NCBI GenBank assembly: GCA_016187025.1
Contig: JACPKM010000001.1
Span: forward strand, 62,001-126,000
Length of the DNA stretch: 64,000 nt
Source of the DNA: Candidatus Daviesbacteria bacterium
Lineage (GTDB): Bacteria; Patescibacteria; Microgenomatia; Daviesbacterales; UBA10151
Reading direction: 5' to 3'
Below, one piece after another: positions 57,012 through 64,000 of this stretch. The number at the start of each line of letters is the position of its first letter. The stretch's first letter is position 1. A program made the translations under genes and the position numbers. The notes beneath the pieces were generated by a model. It made no database searches and was not told the origin of the DNA. It worked only from the letters and a program-made list of their open reading frames with translations.

Positions 57012-57072
57012 AAATTCATGTCATTTTGTCAATTTAACGTGAATTATAGCCTTTTGCGATATAAATTCACGG
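57012..57072. promoter_or_regulatory. Operator-like repeats, copy 2
   Basis: ACGTGAAT (57037-57044) and ATTCACGG (57065-57072) inverted with a 20-bp spacer, plus ATTCATG at 57014. The region matches 53329-53400 over about 70 bp with few changes. Confidence 0.6.
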
Positions 57073-57218
57073 TATTTGCTCGGCCGACAGGACTTATTCA
57101 GAAACCGAGAAATAGAGTTTGGGTTTAATTTACAGGACATTCAAACAATCTATTCTATCTTCAATTTATCATTACAACATTAGTTTTAGGAAAGGAGGAT
57201 ATCAAAAATTGATATATC

Positions 57219-57707
57219 TTATTTCACCTCACTGGCGAGAACGTAATCTTCATCTTCTGTAGGAGCTTGCCAATACTTCAAATAACTGTCAAACATCTCT
57301 CTGCTAATCTTAAAAGATTCTTTCGTAAGATTAACGTTTCTTCCAACAACCCTTTCCCGTATCGTTTCTATCGGAGTATCAAGATAATACAATACCTCTT
57401 TAGCACCTAGTGCCTCTATTCTTTTCTTCATTTTAACTCGTTGTTCCTTTTCCCAAAAACCCTCGTCAATAATGACATCAATACCTTTCTCAACAAGTTG
57501 GAATGCAACATCTCTTGATAACTCGATGATTTTAGTATCCCATTCCGCATATCCATCGATTGTGGGATCATTTCCAATTAAACTGATTGACCACTCATCC
57601 TTCGTGATCTTCACTGCACCAGTTTTTTCCTCTAGCTTCTTTGCAAAAGTAGTTTTACCAGCACCGATAAATCCACAAATTACATAAACAATAGGTTGTG
57701 TTTTCAT
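57219..57707 (-). CDS. P-loop kinase of the AAA_33/zeta-toxin-like group
   Basis: 162 residues: GFIGAGKTTFAKKL (Walker A), IIDEGFWEKEQRVKMKKRIE (lid/acidic region), IRERVVGRN. Predicted to phosphorylate a small molecule or nucleotide-sugar; target unknown. Isolated gene with an AGGAGG-containing region and a hairpin (GATATCA/TGATATC) beyond its 3' end near 57198-57217. Confidence 0.75.
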   Translation of the reverse strand: MKTQPIVYVICGFIGAGKTTFAKKLEEKTGAVKITKDEWSISLIGNDPTIDGYAEWDTKIIELSRDVAFQLVEKGIDVIIDEGFWEKEQRVKMKKRIEALGAKEVLYYLDTPIETIRERVVGRNVNLTKESFKISREMFDSYLKYWQAPTEDEDYVLASEVK

Positions 57708-57783
57708 TAACGTATTATACTAGGTTCTAAATCAAATTAAGAAACTACGCATAGGTGTTGAGGCTAATTGAAGCTAAAAATAT

Positions 57784-57855
57784 ATGCTCCCCCAGCCTTG
57801 GATTACTATACCAGAAAATAGCTATATTTCTATCCTGCAAACATTCCAAAATCTA
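57784..57855. repeat. 72-bp repeat, copy 1
   Basis: Begins GCTCCCCCAGCCTTGGATTA and ends ACATTCCAAAATCTAAG; 61 of 72 positions match 60151-60222. A shorter relative (TATGCTCCCCCA) is at 59527. The reverse complement resembles a tRNA 3' end (GGCTGGGGGAGCA). Confidence 0.7.
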
Positions 57856-57878
57856 AGCTGCATAACTTTCTCCAGACT

Positions 57879-58487
57879 TTATCTTAACTCCTTTTTCATT
57901 TCTTCAAATTCTTTCTTACCTATTTCTCCACGAGCATACCTCTCTTTGAGAATATCCAGTGTTGACCTACCTTCATCGCCTCTTTTACTCCAACCGCCAA
58001 GGTAACGAATAAGGGCAATGACGCCTAAAATTAAGAGAATCCAGAAAGCAAGCATAGTTACCCAGCCTAAAATGCCAAAACCTCCCCAGCCGCCCATCAT
58101 ATTACCAAAACCTGTTCCCATCATAGGCATAAAGCCCACCCCGCAACCGCTATTTCTTTTACCCATAGCAATGTGCATCTGTTTCTCTCCCTCCTCGCCC
58201 ATCATGCTTATCATCATCTGGTTCATGGCAGCATGTCTTTGAGTATCACCAATTGATTGACCCATAAAATACTCACCCAGCACCGCATAACTATCATCAG
58301 TAAAGTCTTTGCACTCAATTTGTTTTGCTTGGAACTTTTCCCAAATTGCTTTTCCCTCAACTTCTTCACGGGCAGTATGGTCATCAGATGGGGATGTTGC
58401 TTGTGCCCGCACTGACTCTCCACTTATTATAAAAACCAAAAGAAAGAAGGCTGCTATCAGAGTTGTGCTTAGATAACCGGCATGCAT
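57879..58487 (-). CDS. Exported SHOCT-domain protein
   Basis: 202 residues: signal peptide at 1-28 (AAFFLLVFIISGESVRAQA), an acidic helical domain, a Met/Gly-rich stretch (FMPMMGTGFGNMMGGWGG), a membrane helix (WVTMLAFWILLILGVIALI) and the SHOCT motif STLDILKERYARGEIGKKEF at the C-terminus. The Met-rich segment could bind copper(I). Confidence 0.8.
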   Translation of the reverse strand: MHAGYLSTTLIAAFFLLVFIISGESVRAQATSPSDDHTAREEVEGKAIWEKFQAKQIECKDFTDDSYAVLGEYFMGQSIGDTQRHAAMNQMMISMMGEEGEKQMHIAMGKRNSGCGVGFMPMMGTGFGNMMGGWGGFGILGWVTMLAFWILLILGVIALIRYLGGWSKRGDEGRSTLDILKERYARGEIGKKEFEEMKKELR

Positions 58488-58497
58488 TGCAGATGAG

Positions 58498-59451
58498 TTA
58501 CAAATCCTTAACTTGTAGTACCACTTTACCTTGCGGATGGCCTTCTTCTAAATGCTCAAACGCCTCTTTTGCCTCCTCTAGAGGAAATACTTTATCAATA
58601 TGTATCTTGATTTTCCCATTCATAACAAGTTCAGCTAAGCGGTTCAATGCTTGGGTACTTGTAACTGTATTTTGTCCAATGGCTGTAACACCATACTTTT
58701 GGGCTAGTTCTGCGTTTGGAGCACCAAACATTGAAACAATAACCCCTCCCTTTTTGAGTACTTGAAAAGATTTATCTGAAGTTTCACCCCCAACAGTATC
58801 AAAAACAGCATCAAAGTCCTTTAAAACTTGTTCGAAGATTTGCGCTTGGTAATCTATGACCTCATCTGCACCTAAAGATTTAACATATTCTATATCTTTA
58901 CTACCTACTGTTGTTGCCACATATGCACCCAAGGATTTAGCCAGTTGTATAGCAATAGTTCCTATACCACCTGCCCCACCTGTAATGAGAATTTTTTGAC
59001 CGTTTTTAAGTTTTATATAATCTTCTAATGCTTGTATTGCACTTGCTCCTACTAATGGAAGTGCTGCTGCTTGCGCAAAATCTACATTCTTAGGTTTTAA
59101 AGCAGTGTTTCCTGTATTTGCAGCCAAATTTTCTGCAAATGCGCCTGATCCCCCATTTAAAACAATTGCAGATCCATAAACTGAATCACCTACTTTAAGA
59201 TCAGTTACTCCTTCTCCAAGTTCTAGTATAACGCCAGCGAAATCTCCACCCAAAGTGGCTGGAAATTGTAATGGCATCATTTCTTTTAAGAACCCAGCCC
59301 GGATTTTGTAATCTATGGGGTTAATACTTGCTGCATAAACTTCTACAAGCAGCTGATTTTTAGCAAGGTTTGGTTTTGGAGTGTTTTCATTAATTTCTAA
59401 AACATCTATCCCACCATATGTGTTAATTTGTACTGCTTTCATACAAAACAA
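58498..59451 (-). CDS. NAD(P)-dependent quinone oxidoreductase / zinc-free MDR
   Basis: 317 residues. MDR fold: MKAVQINTYGGIDVLEINEN (start ATG at 59440 possible), GDFAGVILELGEGVTDLKVG and the nucleotide loop ITGGAGGIGTIAIQLAKSLG. No structural zinc cysteines, so quinone-oxidoreductase-like. It follows the SHOCT gene on the same strand. Confidence 0.85.
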   Translation of the reverse strand: MFCMKAVQINTYGGIDVLEINENTPKPNLAKNQLLVEVYAASINPIDYKIRAGFLKEMMPLQFPATLGGDFAGVILELGEGVTDLKVGDSVYGSAIVLNGGSGAFAENLAANTGNTALKPKNVDFAQAAALPLVGASAIQALEDYIKLKNGQKILITGGAGGIGTIAIQLAKSLGAYVATTVGSKDIEYVKSLGADEVIDYQAQIFEQVLKDFDAVFDTVGGETSDKSFQVLKKGGVIVSMFGAPNAELAQKYGVTAIGQNTVTSTQALNRLAELVMNGKIKIHIDKVFPLEEAKEAFEHLEEGHPQGKVVLQVKDL

Positions 59452-59565
59452 TTATATCTCATTTACATAAGAAGGGTGCAATAAACTTTACCCGGATATT
59501 AAAGAGAGTCAGGTTAAGTTTTCAGTTATGCTCCCCCAATTGGACACGCTTAGAACTTTTAACCA

Positions 59566-59826
59566 TTATTCACTGGCGGATTTATGGAGAATAGAAGAAG
59601 CCAGTGTTTGGTAAGGAATACCCTCCTTTACAGCCTTAGCTTTTAATTTCTGTAAATCTCTTTCTGAAAGCCTCAGGTTAATGTTTCTGGTTTTATTCAG
59701 GGTATTCCTGGCAATTTGCATTAATTCCTTTTTGCGCTTAGCAAAATTCTTAACTGGTTTCCACTCACCTCTTTCAATCTCAGCCAGAAGTTCCTGTTCT
59801 TCTTGATCTAATTCAAAATATTTCAT
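59566..59826 (-). CDS. CopG/BrnA-type antitoxin
   Basis: 86 residues: INLRLSERDLQKLKAKAVKE-GIPYQTLASSIL is a ribbon-helix-helix motif; the N-terminal acidic MKYFELDQEEQELLAEIE would bind the toxin. Overlaps the toxin gene stop by one base. Confidence 0.8.
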   Translation of the reverse strand: MKYFELDQEEQELLAEIERGEWKPVKNFAKRKKELMQIARNTLNKTRNINLRLSERDLQKLKAKAVKEGIPYQTLASSILHKSASE

Positions 59827-60110
59827 TATTTATTTTCACCTCCAAATAAATATTTTTTAGTTGCTTTCCTTGAAGGAAAGATGGTTTTTAAAAAAATTTT
59901 CTCTTCATCTTCCACATAAGGAACATAGTAAGCATAACCCTCTATCTCAACAATTAATATTCTCTGGTTGGGATAACGCTTCTTACTCGGATGATCAATC
60001 TCATCTAGCACTCTCCCTGCTTCAATAGCTATTTGCACATCCTCAAAAGAAACCTCCCTTAATTCCGTTAAAAGGGAATTTTTCTCTTCATCCCAATCAA
60101 AGTATTTCAC
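59826..60110 (-). CDS. BrnT-like toxin
   Basis: 94 residues: FDWDEEKNSLLTELREVSFE-DVQIAIEAGRV, RILIVEIEGYAYYVPYV and FPSRKATKKYLFGG. The layout of strands and the C-terminal SRKATKKY are typical of BrnT ribonuclease toxins. Encoded before its antitoxin. Confidence 0.75.
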   Translation of the reverse strand: MKYFDWDEEKNSLLTELREVSFEDVQIAIEAGRVLDEIDHPSKKRYPNQRILIVEIEGYAYYVPYVEDEEKIFLKTIFPSRKATKKYLFGGENK

Positions 60111-60150
60111 TTTAGTATTTTATGACAAATCATATCATTTGTCAATATGT

Positions 60151-60222
60151 GCTCCCCCAGCCTTGGATTACAATACCACCAAATTCCTTTATTTCCATGC
60201 TTCAGACATTCCAAAACCTAAG
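60151..60222. repeat. 72-bp repeat, copy 2
   Basis: Ungapped match of 61 of 72 positions with 57784-57855. It lies between the BrnT-type and HigBA-type pairs, on the opposite side of the SHOCT, quinone-oxidoreductase and BrnT genes from copy 1. Confidence 0.7.
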
Positions 60223-60338
60223 TTAGATTGGAGAAATGAATCACTTCGTGCTTCTTGCTTCGCAATGTGACAAAGGTGGGAAGAAATTAAAGCCAGCTCT
60301 CCAAAGGGGAGGATTTTAGACAAATTACAGGGTTATAG

Positions 60339-60671
60339 TTATTTAACTCTATGAAGGTATGCAACTCCTTTATGATCTTCGGGGATAATTTTTATCTCTA
60401 GTTTAGCTTTTAAAGCTTTAGTGACCTTTTCCAGAGTAGTTAAGGTATATCTAGTGTAATCAGCATCTTCAATTCTGGCAATATTGGATTGTTTGGTGCC
60501 AACCATTTCTGCCAGCTTTTTTTGAGTTAAACCAGCCTTCTCTCTTAAATCACGGATCTGAAAAGCTATATCCCAAGCCCGATCAGCCTTATCTAATTCC
60601 TCCTGGAAGGAAGGATCTTCCTTGAGGATTTTTTCAAATGTCCTATCTAAATCATCTTTTGGTCTGTTCAT
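60339..60671 (-). CDS. HigA-like XRE antitoxin
   Basis: 110 residues: IRDLREKAGLTQKKLAEMVG-TKQSNIARIED is a Cro/cI helix-turn-helix. It overlaps the toxin gene by 20 bp and follows it, as in HigBA systems. Confidence 0.85.
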   Translation of the reverse strand: MNRPKDDLDRTFEKILKEDPSFQEELDKADRAWDIAFQIRDLREKAGLTQKKLAEMVGTKQSNIARIEDADYTRYTLTTLEKVTKALKAKLEIKIIPEDHKGVAYLHRVK

Positions 60672-61029
60672 TTTGATTTTCCTCCCTTTCTTTAACTTCT
60701 TTTAATCTTCGTCTGGCTAATTCCAAATCACCTACTGGTGTTTTCTGATCTTTTTTAGTAAAGCCATGTAATAAAATTATTATTCTCCCTTTCTCAAAAG
60801 TATAGATTATCCTCAGTATATCTGTTCCTGCTCTGACTCGCAGCTCCCAAAGTCCTGACTCTAAATGCTTTGATAATGGCTCTTTATGGTAAGCTCTGTT
60901 CCTAATTTTTTCAATTGCTTTAGAAACCTGAGCTGCCAAAGGACCGTTCACTCTCTTAAGCTCTACCAAAAACTCTTCAACTGGCTGTTTTCCACTACTG
61001 TCTTGGTAATAAATAACTTTAAAGTCCAT
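60652..61029 (-). CDS. HigB/RelE-like toxin
   Basis: 125 residues: VIYYQDSSGKQPVEEFLVEL, LWELRVRAGTDILRIIYTFE and IILLHGFTKKDQKTPVGDLE, typical of the phage Gp49-like HigB branch of the RelE fold, ribosome-dependent mRNA nucleases. Confidence 0.87.
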   Translation of the reverse strand: MDFKVIYYQDSSGKQPVEEFLVELKRVNGPLAAQVSKAIEKIRNRAYHKEPLSKHLESGLWELRVRAGTDILRIIYTFEKGRIIILLHGFTKKDQKTPVGDLELARRRLKEVKEREENQNEQTKR

Positions 61030-61089
61030 AAATATTATATATCATTTTTGATATGTCAATCAAGTGTCATCTTTTCCTGATCTTCTATT

Positions 61090-61302
61090 TTACTCAGTTC
61101 CACTTAAATCAGCTACTTGGTAACCATAGCATCGCCATAATATCATAGAGAAGAAAAGTAAGCTGGCAGTAAAAATTGAGGCTAAAAGAAATGTGCTCCA
61201 CGAAGTTGGCGCACTTACGTAAAACAAACCACCGGGGGTCACCACATACTGCGTAAGTCCTGGAATTACTATACCTACAGATAAAGGATGCCGGGAACTC
61301 AA
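61090..61302 (-). CDS. Small two-helix membrane protein
   Basis: 70 residues with hydrophobic stretches about residues 5-20 and 35-57 (WSTFLLASIFTASLLFFSMI). It starts 5 bp downstream of the next gene's stop, so it may be in the same transcript. No function known. Confidence 0.45.
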   Translation of the reverse strand: MSSRHPLSVGIVIPGLTQYVVTPGGLFYVSAPTSWSTFLLASIFTASLLFFSMILWRCYGYQVADLSGTE

Positions 61303-61306
61303 GGAA

Positions 61307-62524
61307 TTAACTTAAAACTAGATTCATCCCATGCTCTAAAAGTTTGTTATGTAGTCGGTCATAAATAAACCTCTCTGGGGAATCATTTTCCAACTTCAAA
61401 CTAAAGTCTGTCATAAATGAAAAAGTTTGGGGGAAAGCTAAATAGAAATCCCGATAGAATCCATTTAAGGCATTTTCTGCACTTTCTGCAGATCCATCTA
61501 CAGCTTCAAAATCAATTCCTCTTAAAGATTGCATAAAAGCATACTTTGCCACTAGCTCTTGTAAAGAGATCACACCTAAACTAGTTTCAAAAGGTCTTCT
61601 TTTTTCTCGACGAGCAAAACCATCTTGCCTAGCCTCTTTGATATAAGCTGGAAGTTCTTGAAGAGTTTTAAGAAAAAGAGTATCCGGGTGAAATTCATGA
61701 GCAGAAACCGTCTTATAAAAATCTAAAGATAAACCCGCTTTTATGCAATTATAAAAGTAGCTAATTGTTCTGTCTAAGTTTGCTCGGTCTATTGACTTTA
61801 AGCTTGGGGTATTTGCATCTGGTAGTAGTCCATAGGGATTTCCGGAACCATCTTGAGTAAAATAAGCTACAAGTAGAATAGTAATACCTGCGGGGCGAGA
61901 TTGATTATCTTGAGCTAAAATTAACTGTTGCTCTCTAGGTAACGTACCTCTAAAACCAAAGTCAACAAAATAGGCCGCTTTATTCGCCAAACCATTTCTT
62001 AAGTAAAAATCCCTCAGATCCCGTCTCTCATCACTTTTTTGGTTAGGATATAGTTCTCTGGGCGCAAGATGTGCGTATAAAGCTCCCCTACTGGAAGGAG
62101 AGTAAAGCCATTTACTATCATGTCTTTTGCTATAAGCAATCAAAAATCCTAAACTATCTCTTCCTTCAAATATAAAAATTGGTTCTTTTTTTTGACCAGT
62201 TTTTTGATCAACATCTTTAATACCATCAATCCAATCTGCAACAGACGCGTAAAAAGGAGCTAGCCTCTGTCCAGCTTGATAATAAATCCCAGCAAGGAAA
62301 TTAAGCTGTAATGTCAAATCTGGGCTAACACTGTAACCTCTAGGCATAGCTTTCCTTGCCAAAAAAGGTATATAACCCACCACTCTTTGATAATCGTCAC
62401 CAACTAAAGCTTCTTTCCTGTCGGAATTACCAACTGATCCAGTAGTTATAGTTGTTAAGTCTCTTCTCGCTTCAGCTAAGATCTCCTCTCTGAGTGCATT
62501 TTGACCTCTTTCCTCACTTACCAT
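61307..62524 (-). CDS. Hypothetical protein, 405 residues
   Basis: Long soluble protein. IFIFEGRDSLGFLIAYSKRH and AAYFVDFGFRGTLPREQQ resemble the pair of motifs (RDG and VDIGWxGT) in uncharacterised proteins of polysaccharide gene clusters; homology is not claimed beyond that. No membrane segment. Confidence 0.5.
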   Translation of the reverse strand: MVSEERGQNALREEILAEARRDLTTITTGSVGNSDRKEALVGDDYQRVVGYIPFLARKAMPRGYSVSPDLTLQLNFLAGIYYQAGQRLAPFYASVADWIDGIKDVDQKTGQKKEPIFIFEGRDSLGFLIAYSKRHDSKWLYSPSSRGALYAHLAPRELYPNQKSDERRDLRDFYLRNGLANKAAYFVDFGFRGTLPREQQLILAQDNQSRPAGITILLVAYFTQDGSGNPYGLLPDANTPSLKSIDRANLDRTISYFYNCIKAGLSLDFYKTVSAHEFHPDTLFLKTLQELPAYIKEARQDGFARREKRRPFETSLGVISLQELVAKYAFMQSLRGIDFEAVDGSAESAENALNGFYRDFYLAFPQTFSFMTDFSLKLENDSPERFIYDRLHNKLLEHGMNLVLS

Positions 62525-62610
62525 AGAGGGATGATATCATGAATGAAGCTAAGATACAAACTATGGGTCACTTAGGACAATATTTTTCTAGGGACTGAAG
62601 AGGAATAAGA

Positions 62611-62868
62611 TTATTCCCCAGCTGCTTTCTTTAGGATTTCTATGTCAATTTTTTTCATTTTCAGAAAAGCCTCAGTCACCATTTCACTTTTTCCGGGATC
62701 AGACATAAGCGCTATTAAAACTGTTGGTACTATTTGCCAAGAGAGACTAAATTTATCCTTAAGCCATCCGCACTGCACCTCTTCTCCCCCATCTTGAGTT
62801 AATTTCTCCCAGTAATAATCTACTTCATCTTGATCTTTGCAACTAACTAAAAATAAAGGGAATATTAA
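62611..62868 (-). pseudogene. Truncated VOC/PhnB-like gene
   Basis: About 85 residues open from 62868 without a start: FLVSCKDQDEVDYYWEKLTQ, CGWLKDKFSLSWQIVPTVLI and FLKMKKIDIEILKKAAGE. These match the C-terminal half of PhnB/VOC dioxygenase-fold proteins (full length about 155). The N-terminal half is missing, and a TAG precedes the open part. Confidence 0.75.
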
Positions 62869-62924
62869 CTATATTTGGCTCCGTTTAATGTCGGATGTTT
62901 AAACTTATTTTACATCCTCAATGT

Positions 62925-62930
62925 TATAAT
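62925..62930 (+). promoter_or_regulatory. -10 element of the DUF711 gene
   Basis: TATAAT ends seven bases before the ATG at 62938; the expected start of transcription is at or next to the ATG, another leaderless message. Confidence 0.55.
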
Positions 62931-62937
62931 CTTAAGC

Positions 62938-63954
62938 ATGAGTAATGAGGTAGTCAGGAGCGTTTGTTATTTTACAGACAATCCCAACCAACAAACAGTA
63001 GATAAAGTTAACGAACTTGAGGCTAAATTAGTTGAAAAAGGCTATGAAGTCCAGACTAAGAGAGTTTGTACTCCCATAGCAGACCCGATAGAGCTTCAGG
63101 AAAGAGTTGGAGATAAGACATGGCTTCTTTGCGTTGGGACTCTTCCTTTTGAACAAGCCGTAGCTTCACTACCAAAGTTTTATCAGGCTGATGGAGTATC
63201 TTTCAATGTGGACTTAACCTCTATACCTATTGATATCCCTCATACGGCACCTTTGTTTAAGATTATTAAAAACAGGCCTGGTGTTACCTTTAATTTTACC
63301 TATGTTTTCAACAACAAGCCCTCTTCTCCTTACTTCCCATCTGCAAATTACGCAAGAAACGGATTTTCTATTGGTTTGCAACCTACGGATTTAGCTGAAG
63401 ATTGTTCTACTTTGGAAGAGTGGTTAGAAAAAATGAAGGCTAGTTGGCTAAGATTGGATGAAATGCTTGGGAGTGACCCTGATTTCTTGGGTATTGATAG
63501 CTCTATTGCTCCTATTTTCGAAGGTAAAGGAAGCCTTATAAACTTCATTAGGCGACTAGAAATGTCTTTTAGCGGTTCTGTAACTACAAATACTTATGTG
63601 CGGATTACTCAATTTATGAAAGAACAAAATCCCAAACCAGTAGGACTATGTGGCCTCATGATGCCTTGTCTCGAAGATTTTGAATTGGCTGATGAATACG
63701 AAGGTGGTAATTTCTCTATTGAGAGAAATGTGTTTTTGTCTTTGCATTCCGGTTTAGGTATTGACACTTATCCAATAGGGATAGATGAAGACCCTAAGCG
63801 CGTTGTTGAGATATTGAGGCTAGTTCAGGCTTTATCACAGAAGTATACCAAACCCCTATCAGTTAGATTTGTCTCAGATGGTAAGGCTGAAATAGGGCAA
63901 AGAACAGACTTCCAAAATCAATATCTAAAAGACGTTATAGTAAGACCTTTATAG
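62938..63954 (+). CDS. DUF711-family protein
   Basis: 338 residues from the ATG at 62938 (an earlier in-frame start at 62875 precedes the promoter). DFLGIDSSIAPIFEGKGSLINFIRR is the conserved family segment; VSFNVDLTSIPIDIPHTAPLFKIIKN is another. The family (UPF0210) resembles glycyl-radical-type barrels in fold but function is unknown. Confidence 0.8.
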   Translation: MSNEVVRSVCYFTDNPNQQTVDKVNELEAKLVEKGYEVQTKRVCTPIADPIELQERVGDKTWLLCVGTLPFEQAVASLPKFYQADGVSFNVDLTSIPIDIPHTAPLFKIIKNRPGVTFNFTYVFNNKPSSPYFPSANYARNGFSIGLQPTDLAEDCSTLEEWLEKMKASWLRLDEMLGSDPDFLGIDSSIAPIFEGKGSLINFIRRLEMSFSGSVTTNTYVRITQFMKEQNPKPVGLCGLMMPCLEDFELADEYEGGNFSIERNVFLSLHSGLGIDTYPIGIDEDPKRVVEILRLVQALSQKYTKPLSVRFVSDGKAEIGQRTDFQNQYLKDVIVRPL

Positions 63955-64000
63955 TTAATATACTTAAGATTCTTAACTTCTAAAAACTACACTAATTGAT

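Overview
The window looks like a piece of a Patescibacteria (CPR) chromosome, most likely of the Microgenomates type. The assignment is inferred from its AT-rich sequence, very tight packing, many short CPR-type hypothetical proteins, half-size transporters, a four-helix-bundle (23S-intervening-type) gene, a membrane VirD4/TraD-like ATPase and many toxin-antitoxin pairs. Many genes appear to be leaderless. TGA ends many genes, so the recoded Gracilibacteria/SR1 code is not in use.

Layout. 1-10.3 kb is housekeeping: partial mutM, class I fructose-bisphosphate aldolase, two glycosyltransferases, a DNA polymerase I without a proofreading domain, ftsH and a tRNA-binding protein, followed by a MazF-type toxin pair and a frameshifted gene. 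12.1-17.2 kb holds trpS, a three-gene ATP-dependent citrate-cleavage module (citryl-CoA lyase plus alpha and beta citryl-CoA synthetase subunits) and a tRNA-Met. The module is interrupted by a four-helix-bundle gene flanked by short repeats, and a palindromic repeat is inserted in frame in the beta subunit. 17.2-23.3 kb is an accessory island downstream of an initiator tRNA-fMet whose anticodon loop is split by a 219-nt group I intron. The tRNA 3' end is repeated three times further on, and these copies punctuate modules carrying Fic, a half-MFS, an unknown protein, HicBA and a phosphotransferase-like kinase. A tyrosine recombinase lies just beyond.

24.7-35.4 kb carries a NYN nuclease, a structured inverted-repeat element, a 2H phosphoesterase, tRNA-Ile(UAU), the large VirD4/TraD-like ATPase, a flavin reductase, Ni-superoxide dismutase with its maturation peptidase, a BrnT-type pair, thioredoxin reductase, a PAP2 phosphatase and a cupredoxin-like protein. 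35.5-39.6 kb is a signalling block (response regulator, GAF histidine kinase, P-loop protein, Crp/Fnr regulator) bracketed by two GlsB-type membrane proteins. 39.7-52.4 kb is a redox and copper region: DsbA/DsbB, rlmE, two cupredoxins, ArsR, thioredoxin-like proteins, a CcdA-DUF3179 fusion, Crp, MarR with an RnfD-like protein, small Cys/His-rich proteins, an FMN reductase, a pyridine-nucleotide disulfide oxidoreductase, DUF1684, HxlR and a LUD protein.

52.4-57.1 kb contains a second Fic gene, a broken SEC-C gene and a LexA/S24-type repressor running into an MvaI/BcnI-like restriction-modification pair. The block is bracketed by two copies of the Fic promoter region, one still attached to a truncated fic. 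57.2-64 kb is accessory sequence: a P-loop kinase, SHOCT protein, quinone-oxidoreductase-like protein, BrnT/BrnA-like and HigB/HigA-like pairs, a 72-bp repeat pair, a truncated VOC gene and a DUF711-family protein.

Standing out: the intron-split initiator tRNA with a tandem array of tRNA-end repeats, the split ATP-citrate-lyase system carrying repeat-derived insertions, the S24-repressor-linked restriction system, and the copper/thiol redox cluster.
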